DNA from: JAFGIN01 sp050301235
Lineage (GTDB): Bacteria; Fibrobacterota; Chitinivibrionia; Chitinivibrionales; Chitinispirillaceae
Direction of reading: 5' to 3'
NCBI GenBank assembly: GCA_050301235.1
Contig: JBNKZD010000272.1
Coordinates: 1 to 64,000, forward strand
DNA: 64,000 nt
In this document: positions 45,544 through 54,988 of the stretch, one piece after another
How positions within the stretch are numbered: position 1 is the stretch's first letter
Layout of the letters: every line of letters starts with the position of its first letter
Notes under the pieces: model-generated
What the model was told of the DNA's origin: nothing
The model's input: only the letters and a program-made list of their open reading frames with translations
Databases searched by the model: none
Program-made: the position numbers and the translations under genes

Positions 45544-46562
45544 TATGACCTTCCATTTACATGATCAAAACTGTTTCTGGCAAGTTCCATAAAAGTACCG
45601 TTTTTCTGCACAACGACATCCTGTGTATCCTTAGTAAACTTACCGATACATATGCAGCCGCCGGTACCATCAGCTACTGAAGGCTTAAAGTCTGCAGATG
45701 CCGCGAAAAGCAATTCATACTCCTCGCCACCATGAAAATACCAGTTTTCCCAGGGAATCCCCAAATTATCACTTAATGTTACCATTTCAGGCGGAATCAG
45801 GGAAGGATCCAGTTGTAAAATTATACCCAGATCATTTTCATACGCCAGTGTTCTGCAATCCTTTGAAAGCCCATCGGAAAGATCCATCATGGCATGAACA
45901 TGCGCTTTATTTCTTAATTGTGTCCCAAGTTCGATTCGTGGTTGGGGAACGATGTGTGCCTGAAGCAGCATGGAAAACTCTGAAGTTGAGGCTTTCCTTC
46001 CCATCTTACTTAAAAGTGCCAGTCCGGCCGCACTCAATCCTGGAACTCCGCTGACCCATAAAAAATCGTCATCTAAAGCTCCCTTGCGTTTCAGCACCCG
46101 CTCAGATCGATCCAACCGGCCAAAAAGTGTTATTCCGATCGACCACACCGGCCCGGATGACAGATCGCCACCTACAATCGCGAAATTCCAGCGATTACAG
46201 GCGTCAGCAAATCCACGATATATATCTATTACATTATCACGAATCCCAACTTTTTCCGCAGGAAACGTCAGCTGAACGAGAGCACTATCGGGTATCGCCC
46301 CCATCGCAGCACAATCGCTGAGATTGGACACCATTGCCCGATATCCAATTTCACGAAAAGTCATCCAGTCTGACTTGAAATCAATATTTTCAACAGCAAT
46401 ATCTGTTGTAATGATAAGCTGCTCACCATCACGACACCGTCTAACCGCAGCATCATCACCAATCGAAATGGTATAGCTCGGATTTGAATAATCTTTCAAA
46501 ATATCCTGAAGACTATAAAGTAATTCATATTCATTTGAAGGATATTTTTTTTGACTGCTCAT
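45543..46562 (-). CDS. thiL: Thiamine-monophosphate kinase
   Basis: 339 aa. Phosphorylates thiamine monophosphate to the diphosphate with ATP. Conserved: SIGDDAAV (about 34-41), TTDIAVENIDF, NLSDCAAMGAIPDSALVQL, VGGDLSSGP, VSGVPGLSAAGLALL, MMDLSDGLSKDC, GGEEYELLFA. Length and order match ThiL. First gene of the thiL-pilB-uvrD run; no TPP riboswitch is seen before it. Confidence 0.94.
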   Translation of the reverse strand: MSSQKKYPSNEYELLYSLQDILKDYSNPSYTISIGDDAAVRRCRDGEQLIITTDIAVENIDFKSDWMTFREIGYRAMVSNLSDCAAMGAIPDSALVQLTFPAEKVGIRDNVIDIYRGFADACNRWNFAIVGGDLSSGPVWSIGITLFGRLDRSERVLKRKGALDDDFLWVSGVPGLSAAGLALLSKMGRKASTSEFSMLLQAHIVPQPRIELGTQLRNKAHVHAMMDLSDGLSKDCRTLAYENDLGIILQLDPSLIPPEMVTLSDNLGIPWENWYFHGGEEYELLFAASADFKPSVADGTGGCICIGKFTKDTQDVVVQKNGTFMELARNSFDHVNGRS

Positions 46563-46587
46563 TGTTTAAAAACCCGATTCTCAAAAA

Positions 46588-46760
46588 TTTTCGCAGAATG
46601 CGCAGATCGCCTCTCTCCACATTCGACAAGCAGTGACCACCCAACCCTCTCTCCACTCGTGGAGAAAGGGGGCTACTGCATTTTTTCTCTTCTTTCCCCC
46701 TCTCCATACACTTATGGAGAGAGGGAAAGGGGGTGAGGCGATTCGCGAAATATGCGCAGT
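46588..46760. repeat. Dispersed CT-rich inverted repeat, copy 2
   Basis: Second copy of the element at 4041-4202. Ends ATCGCCTCTCTCC and GGTGAGGCGATT are inverted matches, and the CCACTCGTGGAGAAAGGG core is shared. This copy carries a 20-base insertion at 46621-46640 (ATTCGACAAGCAGTGACCAC) that resembles the GTCGA-type repeat at 19631-19648 and 41300. It fills most of the 330-base gap between thiL and the PfkB kinase gene. Confidence 0.75.
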
Positions 46761-46892
46761 CTCATTCGCATAAACTGCAGAATCCCCAAAGATTTAATTT
46801 AACTTCTACCCAGAAAATAGGTTCTGTACTGCTAAAACATTTACTATTTTCTCAGAAAACCATATTTTAGAGTAAAGGGAGATCAAATAAAG

Positions 46893-47891
46893 ATGAACAT
46901 TCCATTTCAGATTTCAAAACCTGGAAATTGCATTGCAGGCGTCGGCTCTGCATTAGTAGATATATGCCTTCAGGAATCCGATACGTTTCTCGCTTCAAGC
47001 GGGGCAGCCAAAGGTGGCATGACATTAGTTGAAAGTTCACATATTAAAAACCTGCTGACCAAAACAGAAAAAAAACCAACGATTGTGCCTGGTGGATCCG
47101 CTTGTAATACGATTCTTGGCATCGGAAAACTTGGGGGGACAACCCGTTTTATTGGAAAAAGAGGTACTGATGAACTGGGGGTTTTATTCGAAACTGGCTT
47201 GAAGAATCATAATGTTGAGCCAGTCCTTATGACATCGAACCTCCCGACTGGCCATGTGCTCTCAATCATCACTCCTGATGCTCAGCGTTCAATGCTCACC
47301 TACCTGGGTGCATCATCAGAAACGCAACCATCAGAAATTACTAAGGATCTATTTAAAAATACTGCGCTTGTTCATCTTGAAGGATATCTTCTGTTTAATC
47401 AGACATTAATATTATCAGTTCTTGAAACGATCAAAGCTTCCGGTGCTCTTATCAGTTTAGACCTTGCCAGTTTCACCGTAGTTGAAGCATCAAAAAATAT
47501 TCTGGAGCAGATCTGCCATGATTACGTTGATATATTAATTGCCAATGAAGATGAAGCACGGGCATTTACCGGTTCCGATGATGAACAGAAAGCGCTGCAG
47601 ATACTCTCAACAAAAGCGCCGATAGCCGTTTTGAAAGTCGGAAAACGTGGTAGCTTTATTGCCCACAACGACAAGTCGATCCAGGTTGCTCCTAAAGGTG
47701 ATGGCTCACCGATTGTTGATACAACAGGAGCAGGTGATTTGTGGGCTGCAGGCTTCCTTTATGGACTTATACATGGATATTCTCTGGAAAAAAGCGGCGA
47801 AATTGGCAGCGCATGCGGTTTTGAAGTATGCAAAGTACTCGGTGCTACTATTCCTAATGATGGTTGGGAGAGAATTCGCACCATTTTATGA
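46893..47891 (+). CDS. PfkB-family sugar/nucleoside kinase
   Basis: 332 aa. Ribokinase-like fold: GVGSALVDI near the start, the glycine-rich VPGGSACNTILGIGKLGG (about 66-83; PfkB signature 1), and DTTGAGDLWAAGFLYGL (about 276-292; signature 2 with the catalytic Asp in GAGD). Overall layout resembles adenosine kinase-type members (residues LVESSHI and SACNT). The substrate cannot be fixed from sequence: adenosine, fructose or another sugar are possible. A GGGAG motif lies 16 bases upstream of the ATG. Confidence 0.88.
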   Translation: MNIPFQISKPGNCIAGVGSALVDICLQESDTFLASSGAAKGGMTLVESSHIKNLLTKTEKKPTIVPGGSACNTILGIGKLGGTTRFIGKRGTDELGVLFETGLKNHNVEPVLMTSNLPTGHVLSIITPDAQRSMLTYLGASSETQPSEITKDLFKNTALVHLEGYLLFNQTLILSVLETIKASGALISLDLASFTVVEASKNILEQICHDYVDILIANEDEARAFTGSDDEQKALQILSTKAPIAVLKVGKRGSFIAHNDKSIQVAPKGDGSPIVDTTGAGDLWAAGFLYGLIHGYSLEKSGEIGSACGFEVCKVLGATIPNDGWERIRTIL

Positions 47892-48000
47892 AAAAAACAG
47901 GTCTATTTCAGTAAAAAAGATTAATTTTCTGCAATAAAACCAAATTTTCTCTTGCATTTTCTGCTGGAAAGAGAGTATTTAAGAGATATTGACTGTTACG

Positions 48001-48030
48001 TTCAGGAGAATCTGATACTCCAGAATTTTT
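48001..48030 (+). terminator. Hairpin with T-run upstream of the RRM gene
   Basis: TTCAGGAG pairs with CTCCAGAA (one A-A mismatch) around a 9-base loop, directly followed by TTTTT. It is 110 bases after the PfkB kinase stop and 36 bases before the RRM start, so it is either the kinase terminator or an attenuator in the RRM leader. Confidence 0.55.
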
Positions 48031-48065
48031 GAACCATTTTGTCACGTTTCTCATGGAGGTTCTTT

Positions 48066-48404
48066 GTGGCCAGGAAGTTGTACATCGGCAATCTCCCATT
48101 CAGCGCAACTGAAGATGAAATACGGGAGTATTTTGCTCAAGTTGGTGAAGTTCATTCAGTAAAAATTATCACCGATCGCGAAACACAAAAATCACGCGGA
48201 TTCTGTTTTGTTGAAATGGAAAACGCTGATACTGCGATTGCTGAGCTGAATGGTAAAGAGTTGAGCGGTCGCAAGATAACCGTAAGCGAGGCACGTGAAC
48301 GTGAACAGCGTCCTGGCGGCGGAGGCGGATACCGTGGTGGCAACGGTGGCGGCAACAGAGACAGAGGTGGATTCCGGAAAAGAAGATTTAACGATAATCA
48401 ATAA
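48066..48404 (+). CDS. RNA-binding protein, single RRM with Gly/Arg-rich tail
   Basis: 112 aa from the GTG at 48066, which has GGAGG six bases upstream. The RRM domain (1-80) keeps RNP2 LYIGNLPF and RNP1 SRGFCFVEM, with aromatic residues that stack on RNA bases. The tail (about 86-112) is GGGGGYRGGNGGGNRDRGGF. This architecture is common in cyanobacteria and several other bacterial phyla, where such proteins bind single-stranded RNA and are often cold- or stress-induced. A strong terminator follows, so it is a single-gene unit. Confidence 0.95.
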   Translation: MARKLYIGNLPFSATEDEIREYFAQVGEVHSVKIITDRETQKSRGFCFVEMENADTAIAELNGKELSGRKITVSEAREREQRPGGGGGYRGGNGGGNRDRGGFRKRRFNDNQ

Positions 48405-48411
48405 TAAAAAA

Positions 48412-48438
48412 AAGCCGCAGAAATGCGGCATTTTTTTT
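48412..48438 (+). terminator. Rho-independent terminator of the RRM gene
   Basis: GCCGCA and TGCGGC form a tight stem with loop GAAA, followed by ATTTTTTTT; an A-run on the other side could also make it work on the minus strand. It begins 8 bases after the RRM stop. Confidence 0.9.
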
Positions 48439-48663
48439 ATTGCTCATCATAACCAGTTGCAGAATTTAAGTTCAATCGAAAATCAGTACAGCAGCTTTTT
48501 CTCAAAAACAGAATGTGTTTCGGCTCACCTCAGGGCCTGTATAAGAATTGGTGTTACAGTCTCCTTGTCTTTTGGTTTGATTCCTGCATTGCATTTTGTC
48601 ATAAAGTAATGTACCATATTCACATGCATGGTTTCTAATATGCCATACAGAATTGGAGAAAGC

Positions 48664-49350
48664 ATGGTTATTGAGTACATTCTTCCGATCGTATTGAGTA
48701 TCACAGCACCACAAATTGCCACGACAGAAAGTGGCGAAAAAGTCTACCTTTATGAAAATGGTACCTGGCGAAAGATTAAGACAGATGAAGCTACCGCCAC
48801 AATACCACCAGCCGATCAGCAAAACAAAACAGAAGAGGGCGGAAGTTCTAAAGAGGACCGTATAACACTCATTGACATCATCAAAAATACCGGGGAAAAC
48901 GATTTTCGCACAGTACGATGGGGGATGAGTATTCCTGAAGTTAAGAAACAGGAAGTAGCCAAACTTCTCAATGAGAGCAATACGCAACTGGAATATGAAG
49001 CAGAATTTCTCGGGTACACCTGTAAAGTATTCTACTATTTTACTTCTTCAAAACTGCAACGTGCTGAGATGTTTATCAGTCAGGACCACACTGATCCGGC
49101 GAAGTATTATAAAGACTATGAAAAGCTGATCAAATTCCTTAACCCTCTTTACGGAGCACCGATTTCTGATCAGAAAAACTGGAAAAATGAAATGTATAAA
49201 AACGACCGCTCACGCTATGGCTTTGCAATCAGTATCGGCTTCCTGACTTGTAAAACGGTCTGGAATAATAATCGATCGCAGGTATCACTTAACATTTCAG
49301 GCGGAAACCATAAAATCAAAACCAATCTCGAATATATCGGTGTAGAATAA
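48664..49350 (+). CDS. Exported protein with GxWR and WGM motifs, function unknown
   Basis: 228 aa from the ATG at 48664, five bases after GGAG; an in-frame start 36 bases earlier lacks a ribosome site. N-terminal hydrophobic signal (IEYILPIVLSITAPQIA). Two recognisable modules: TESGEKVYLYENGTWRKI (about 21-38), a short 'dG..v.L..dGtW' domain found in many exported proteins, and FRTVRWGMSIPEVKKQE (about 79-95), the start of a second domain continuing to LNPLYGAPI. Likely periplasmic. No enzyme motif. Confidence 0.65.
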   Translation: MVIEYILPIVLSITAPQIATTESGEKVYLYENGTWRKIKTDEATATIPPADQQNKTEEGGSSKEDRITLIDIIKNTGENDFRTVRWGMSIPEVKKQEVAKLLNESNTQLEYEAEFLGYTCKVFYYFTSSKLQRAEMFISQDHTDPAKYYKDYEKLIKFLNPLYGAPISDQKNWKNEMYKNDRSRYGFAISIGFLTCKTVWNNNRSQVSLNISGGNHKIKTNLEYIGVE

Positions 49351-49378
49351 AATTAACTGAAACTGGCGAATTCAAGTA

Positions 49379-51409
49379 TTACATACGCACAGCTTTATAC
49401 ACAAACCGATGCATTCTGTTCTTACTGTCTGTAATTTCAAGTACAATCAGGGATGTCTGTTGTGCCCTTTCTGATGAGACAGTAAAGAGTCCAGGAGAGT
49501 TCATCTTTACCCGATGAAGCTCTTTACCTCTGAGATCTACCATCACTGCTGTTCCTTTATAACCAGCGGGCAATTCAATTGCAAATGATCCACGCCGCCG
49601 GTAATACACTGACGGTTCACCCCGGGTTCCGGTATTCTGACGGGAATGTCTGATCTCCGCAAAGCTCGTCTTCTGTAAAGCCTCACATCCCCCGCTCAGA
49701 AAAACCAGCGGTGCATTCCAGTTAATAGCGATCTCATTTGATGCATAACTCTCTTTTTGATCGGCATATGACATCGCCACCTTTGTTCCTTTGGGGAAAG
49801 GGTATTCAGGGCACTCATCATAATCTGCACATGATGGAAACTCGTTCTGCTGAGCATTTGGTCCGCCACAAAGAAATCCCGGAACAGGTTCTTCTACCCC
49901 ATCTGCAGATGATGGCCGGTGGTGAATGTTCATCACCGGTTTGTCTCCCGCTCCTGTGACAAAGCAATACCCGTTAGGATTTTTACCAAGGAGATAATCA
50001 AGTGTCCCGACTGCAGCATCTTTATAAAGTGTTTTTCCTGTTACAATTGAGGCGATCAGCAACACCATTCCCTGATTTGCTGCGACCGAGTTACTTCCCC
50101 AGTAAAACTCATTTTTGACCATTGACACCCGGTACGGATTGGTTTGATACCGCTTAGCATAACGATTTGCCAGAGTATCTATTGAAGTAATAATGGAATC
50201 AATCTTGACAACTCCGGTGAGCTTGTCCCTGCACTGAAGCAGTGAATAGTTACCCAGCATCGCAACTTCAGGCCATCCCGGCAGATCAAATGCACTCCTG
50301 CCATATACTTCTTTTGCAATTGTATAAAAACTGTCCTCACGGGCTGCAAGATAGAGTTCGGTACCAGCCCAGTAGAATTCATCGATGAATTTACTGTCTC
50401 CATATTGCCCGGTATTTACATCTGAAGGATTAACAAATGACTCCTTTGGGTTCTGGCGAGCCCAGGCCCAGGCTTTACGTGAAGCTTTAAGACAGCTATC
50501 GGCAAGTCCCGGTAGTTGTGACTCAAATTTACGTAATACTCTTGATGCCTGTGCGGTAACCGCAGCAAAATCAAGGGCTGCAGCAGTGCCCTTTTTAAAA
50601 ACATAGCGCGCCGCCTTATCTGATGAGGGCATGACTTCACCACTGAATTTCAGTGTTGTCAATTTATGATATACGCCACCATCATAGGGATCCTGCATCG
50701 TGAGCATCCATCGGAGATTCCACAGTATCTCGTCGATCAGATCTGGCAAATTATTGGATGATTCAGGAATATTGATTTTAAGTGTATCGTAATAACCGGC
50801 AAACATCTCATACGCCAGTAATAGTGTATACGTTGAAATCCCTGAATTAACAATATATTTACCATAATCCCCCGCATCATACCATCCTCCAGGAGATGAG
50901 ATGATGCTGTTTGCAGGCACTTGAGCAGAAGCAGCTGAGTTATGAACTTTTACCTGATAATCAGCATGCCCCAATGATCGAGCCCATTTTCCTGCATAAA
51001 CATCTTCAAGTACCATCGATGAACGGTTAAAATAATAGCTCTTTATCGTAGCTTTTGACAATTCATAGTGTACATTATCACCAATCTGGAATACGTATGA
51101 ATCCGTTTCCCCTTTAATCTTTATCTTGTATTCCCCGGGTTGTTCAAATTCGGAAAAATCGAGCACCATTGTTGATTCCTCAGATGCATCCCACTTCCCG
51201 GCAGAAATACAGGCCCCAGAATAGAGTACAGTATTTGCTTTTGATGAAATGATCGAAAAGGAGTCAGCAACAGTACCTACCAGAATCGCAATTTTTTTAT
51301 CTTCAGGATAATAACCAATCTGGTTAAGATGGATACTGCTAAATGATGAAATAACGTTTGCTATCACAAATAAAAGCATTGGGACAGAATACCGTTGTAA
51401 CAAAACCAT
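49379..51409 (-). CDS. Glycoside hydrolase family 9 endoglucanase
   Basis: 676 aa. Secreted beta-1,4-glucanase. Signal peptide; an N-terminal Ig-like CelD_N domain (about 25-105, starting IHLNQIGYYPEDKKIAI); then the (alpha/alpha)6 catalytic domain with GGWYDAGDYGKY (about 173-184, catalytic base Asp), MNIHHRPSSADG (substrate-binding His/Arg) and SYASNEIAINWNAPLVFLSG (catalytic acid Glu). The last 75 residues, after a linker, form a small beta domain (VMVDLRGKELHRVKM) like the sorting modules of the other secreted proteins here. It acts on cellulose or other beta-glucans outside the cell. Confidence 0.95.
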   Translation of the reverse strand: MVLLQRYSVPMLLFVIANVISSFSSIHLNQIGYYPEDKKIAILVGTVADSFSIISSKANTVLYSGACISAGKWDASEESTMVLDFSEFEQPGEYKIKIKGETDSYVFQIGDNVHYELSKATIKSYYFNRSSMVLEDVYAGKWARSLGHADYQVKVHNSAASAQVPANSIISSPGGWYDAGDYGKYIVNSGISTYTLLLAYEMFAGYYDTLKINIPESSNNLPDLIDEILWNLRWMLTMQDPYDGGVYHKLTTLKFSGEVMPSSDKAARYVFKKGTAAALDFAAVTAQASRVLRKFESQLPGLADSCLKASRKAWAWARQNPKESFVNPSDVNTGQYGDSKFIDEFYWAGTELYLAAREDSFYTIAKEVYGRSAFDLPGWPEVAMLGNYSLLQCRDKLTGVVKIDSIITSIDTLANRYAKRYQTNPYRVSMVKNEFYWGSNSVAANQGMVLLIASIVTGKTLYKDAAVGTLDYLLGKNPNGYCFVTGAGDKPVMNIHHRPSSADGVEEPVPGFLCGGPNAQQNEFPSCADYDECPEYPFPKGTKVAMSYADQKESYASNEIAINWNAPLVFLSGGCEALQKTSFAEIRHSRQNTGTRGEPSVYYRRRGSFAIELPAGYKGTAVMVDLRGKELHRVKMNSPGLFTVSSERAQQTSLIVLEITDSKNRMHRFVYKAVRM

Positions 51410-51655
51410 GTATACTCACTTTCCTGAGAAAAAAATTATAATTCAACAACCAGCTCATTCTATTACAATGTACAAAAAAACGCCGTATGATAATATCGAT
51501 TAATAATCAATTCTTACATTTTATCATTTAATTCTTTTACCAGTATCAGAAATATCAGACCTGATAGTCCTTGCAGCAGCAGTCTCATGATACTATTTTA
51601 AAATGATGATATATCGTCTATCCATATTCTAACATTCGGAAAATGTAAGGACCTG

Positions 51656-52387
51656 ATGGAAAAGATTAAAAAGTGTGCATTAGTTATCGGGGGTGGCAGA
51701 GGTATTGGAAGAGCTGTCGCCATCCGATGTGCCAGAGATGGTTATTTTGTTCTCATTAATTATAGAAGTAATACTGCTGAAGCTCAAAAAACTCTGGATG
51801 AAGTAACAGCTGCAGGTGGGAACGGTCGTCTGGTGCAATTTGACATTACCGACAGGGAGCAGGCAGACCAGTGTATTCAGCAGCAGCTCAGTGAGTGCCA
51901 GATTGAAGCTCTTATCCTGAGTGCCGGTATCCGAAATGATCAACTGTTAGTGTTCATGAACCAGGAGCAGTGGGACACTGTTATTGACACAAACCTTAAA
52001 AGTTTTTATACAGTCGTAAAACCTGTTGTAAAAGAGATGCTGCTATCCCGTTGTGGCAGGGTTGTTGTTATCTCCTCAACATCAGGACAATCCGGATTAC
52101 CTGGTCAGGTTCATTACAGTGCATCAAAAGCAGGGCTAATCGGTGCGGTGAAGGCACTGGCACTTGAATGTGCGAAACGCAATGTGCTGGTTAACGCGGT
52201 TACACCAGGCTTTATTGATACCGATATGACCGATGATGAAGATCTCAAAGCAAAAAAAGCCCTTGTACCAATGATGCGATTTGGAAAAGTCGAAGAGGTG
52301 AGCGGAGTAGTTGCATTTCTGCTTTCTGGTGATTCAAGCTACATAACTGGTCAGGTGATTGCAGTTAACGGTGGTATTTACACATAG
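51656..52387 (+). CDS. FabG-type 3-oxoacyl-ACP reductase (short-chain dehydrogenase)
   Basis: 243 aa with TAAGGA ribosome site. NAD(P)H-dependent SDR: GGGRGIGRAVA (about 12-22), DITDREQ, LSAGIRNDQL, SSTSGQSGLPGQVHYSASKAG with the Ser/Tyr/Lys catalytic set, and the C-terminal YITGQVIAVNGG. Likely reduces a 3-oxoacyl-ACP in fatty acid synthesis. Phrases such as AGIRND and YTVVKPVV are closer to the FabG2 subgroup than to housekeeping FabG. It stands alone, so substrate assignment is open. Confidence 0.88.
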   Translation: MEKIKKCALVIGGGRGIGRAVAIRCARDGYFVLINYRSNTAEAQKTLDEVTAAGGNGRLVQFDITDREQADQCIQQQLSECQIEALILSAGIRNDQLLVFMNQEQWDTVIDTNLKSFYTVVKPVVKEMLLSRCGRVVVISSTSGQSGLPGQVHYSASKAGLIGAVKALALECAKRNVLVNAVTPGFIDTDMTDDEDLKAKKALVPMMRFGKVEEVSGVVAFLLSGDSSYITGQVIAVNGGIYT

Positions 52388-52454
52388 TTTATTTTTCAGC
52401 AGTAAATCATTTCCAATTTTATTCTTAATTGTTCCACAAAATCGGCACGTATAA

Positions 52455-54656
52455 ATGAGACTTTTTTTGAATATATTTCATCTCGGCATACTTCTTTGCT
52501 GCAGCAGCATCGCAGCTGCAGTACCTGCTGATGCATTGAAATTATTCCCGATAGACTGGAGTGGTACTGATGCTATTCGCAGTGCAGATTACCAGCAGGC
52601 TCTTCAGGTGCTCAAACAGGACACACAGGGAACCGATACAGCTTTCTACTTTTTCAAACTTGGTCTTGTCCACTCACGGTTAAACAACCGACTGACCGCT
52701 ATTCCTTATCTGAAAATGGCAGCTCAACAGTCTTCGATTCTGGCTCCCCTTGCATTTTTGATCATGGGGGACATTGAGTTCTCCAGCCAGCAATTTACAA
52801 ACGCAACAGAAGCATATCTTAATGCATTGTACAAAGAATGCCCCGGAGACTATAAAACGTACATTTTCAAGAAATTAAAATCGCTCTACGATTCAGATTC
52901 AACAGTATCCAGCAAAGATGCCCGATTCAGCGAATTTACAGCATGGATTAAAAGTACCTATCCGCCATCAAAACAGGACACTGTCCCGTCAATCGACTCT
53001 CTGATAGCTGCACAGGCATGGAATACGTTAGACACAATATTTGACACAGCAAAATTACGATCAGAAACATTCTGTGCAATGGTCGAAAAACTATCGGGTA
53101 AAATTTCATTCGATTCGCTACGGATGTCATCATTATTGACATTTGCTCAGCAGGCTTCTGCATGCGGGAAGTATGAGATCGCAGAACAGTTGCTGGAAAC
53201 GGTTGAGAAAAAAGGCACTAAATCGTTAGCTGCAAAAGCGCTCAATTTTAACGCACAAATGGCACTATCGCGCAAACAGATTGATAAAGCACTAAGACTT
53301 TTCAAACGTTACAACACGAATTATGGTCCGGATTCCGATGTGATCATGAATATAGCTCGCTGTTACAGAAAAAATGGAAACCACTTTGAAGCATCACGAT
53401 GGTACAATAAGCATATCACTCGATTTCCATCCAGCAGTAAAACACAGGAGATACTCTGGCTGCAAGCCTGGCAGAAAGAAGCCAGACGAAAATTTGCAAA
53501 TGCAGGTACTATCTACAAAAAAATCTATTCGTCATTTAAATCCGGTAATCGCAGAGATGAATCCTATCTTCGCCATGCACTGTGTTATTACCGAACTGAA
53601 AAATTTGATTCCACCATCACGATACTATCAACCTTTATTAAAAAATACCCTTCCTCTTCTTTGTATCCGGCAGCAATGTTCTGGAAAGGTAAAGCATACC
53701 TTGCAAAAGAGAACGACAGCCTCTCAGCGATGTGTTTCAGGCTGGTGGCCGATTATGACCCGTTTGATTACTACGCATTCAGAGCCCGATACTATTTATC
53801 GAATTCAGATACCACGTATTCGCCGCCACTGGACACCTCATCCGATATGACCTCTGCTTTACGATGGGCAGATTCGATAACCACAGATCAACGTACACGA
53901 TTTTCCAGGACGGACAGCCTGAATTTTCAGCGTGCTATGGTATGTGGTGCATTGGGATTTCAGGATCTGGCAGGAATCTTTTTTGACTCAATAAACATCA
54001 ATAACCAGGATCTGGCAAATCAATTTAAAATTGCGTTGTTCTACTCATCATGCGGTGCTACAGCTCCTGCGTTTAGAATTATCCGCCGACTTGCCTGGCG
54101 AATACCTCTTCAGAACCGACGCACTGCACCAGTCAGTGTATATATGTTACTCTACCCCGCATTTTATTCTCCTATTATCCTGGATCGGGCAAATACTGAA
54201 GCTATCGACCCGAATATTGTGAGTGCTGTTATGCGACAGGAAAGTATTTTTAACCCTGAAATTGTCTCTCCTGCTGGAGCTATCGGGTTAATGCAGATAA
54301 TGCCTTACACCGCAAAAAAACTGGCGAGCGATTTAAAAATTCCATATATTGTCGATTCTCTCTACAATCCTGCCTATAACATTAAACTTGGGACCTTTTA
54401 TCTTAAACAGCTGTTAGATACTTTCAACAATGATTTTGTGATGGTATTATCCAGCTACAATGCAGGTCCGCATAATGCAAAAAAATGGTATGAAAAAAAT
54501 AAACAGGAGGAGTTTGATCTCTTTGTTGAAGATATCGAATTCACCGAAACTCGTGGTTATGTGAAAAAAGTGATGGGAAATTACTGGTCCTACCAGGAAC
54601 TTTGCCGTTACCAGGGGTATAGTATCAACTACTTCTCAGGGTCAAAATACAATTAA
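52455..54656 (+). CDS. Soluble lytic murein transglycosylase (Slt-like)
   Basis: 733 aa. Periplasmic; cleaves peptidoglycan glycan strands with 1,6-anhydro product. Signal peptide, then about 500 residues of TPR/helical repeats forming a superhelix as in Slt70 (LSRKQIDKALRLFKRYNTNY, SDVIMNIARCYRKNGNHFEA). The C-terminal SLT domain (about 590-700) has VMRQESIFNPEIVSPAGAIG (catalytic Glu), LMQIMPYTAK, NPAYNIKLGTFYL and LSSYNAGPHNAKKW. The stop is followed within 2 bases by the heptamer array. Confidence 0.92.
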   Translation: MRLFLNIFHLGILLCCSSIAAAVPADALKLFPIDWSGTDAIRSADYQQALQVLKQDTQGTDTAFYFFKLGLVHSRLNNRLTAIPYLKMAAQQSSILAPLAFLIMGDIEFSSQQFTNATEAYLNALYKECPGDYKTYIFKKLKSLYDSDSTVSSKDARFSEFTAWIKSTYPPSKQDTVPSIDSLIAAQAWNTLDTIFDTAKLRSETFCAMVEKLSGKISFDSLRMSSLLTFAQQASACGKYEIAEQLLETVEKKGTKSLAAKALNFNAQMALSRKQIDKALRLFKRYNTNYGPDSDVIMNIARCYRKNGNHFEASRWYNKHITRFPSSSKTQEILWLQAWQKEARRKFANAGTIYKKIYSSFKSGNRRDESYLRHALCYYRTEKFDSTITILSTFIKKYPSSSLYPAAMFWKGKAYLAKENDSLSAMCFRLVADYDPFDYYAFRARYYLSNSDTTYSPPLDTSSDMTSALRWADSITTDQRTRFSRTDSLNFQRAMVCGALGFQDLAGIFFDSININNQDLANQFKIALFYSSCGATAPAFRIIRRLAWRIPLQNRRTAPVSVYMLLYPAFYSPIILDRANTEAIDPNIVSAVMRQESIFNPEIVSPAGAIGLMQIMPYTAKKLASDLKIPYIVDSLYNPAYNIKLGTFYLKQLLDTFNNDFVMVLSSYNAGPHNAKKWYEKNKQEEFDLFVEDIEFTETRGYVKKVMGNYWSYQELCRYQGYSINYFSGSKYN

Positions 54657-54657
54657 A

Positions 54658-54727
54658 GGGTTCAGGGTTCAGGGTTCAGGGTTCAGGGTTCAGGGTTCAG
54701 GGTTCAGGGTTCAGGGTTCAGGGTTCA
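54658..54727. repeat. Tandem heptamer (GGGTTCA)x10
   Basis: Ten exact copies of GGGTTCA, 70 bases, starting 2 bases after the transglycosylase stop and followed by GAGGTT. A related degenerate TTCAGGGTT stretch is at 6479-6550. No spacers, so not a CRISPR array. Confidence 0.95.
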
Positions 54728-54988
54728 GAGGTTACTAAGATTGAGTGTTTTTGTCGATCCTTACCCAGGATTCAAGATCTATTGGTGATAAGTTACAGAA
54801 CCTGGAACTCTTTAATCCTGAAGGTTTGAACGATTATGTTTTTTTTATCTCCAATATGTTGCTACTACTATATGAAGCCTTTTATTTTTAGAGGATGATC
54901 GAATTTATCAGGCAATTACCTATCCTTATGGCCTTTCCACATTGATAGTATTGTTTATTTTTTCAGGTTTTTTACACGGGAGGAAACC

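Noticed and set aside
54658..54727. CRISPR array
   Set aside because: Heptamers are contiguous without spacers and no cas gene is present.
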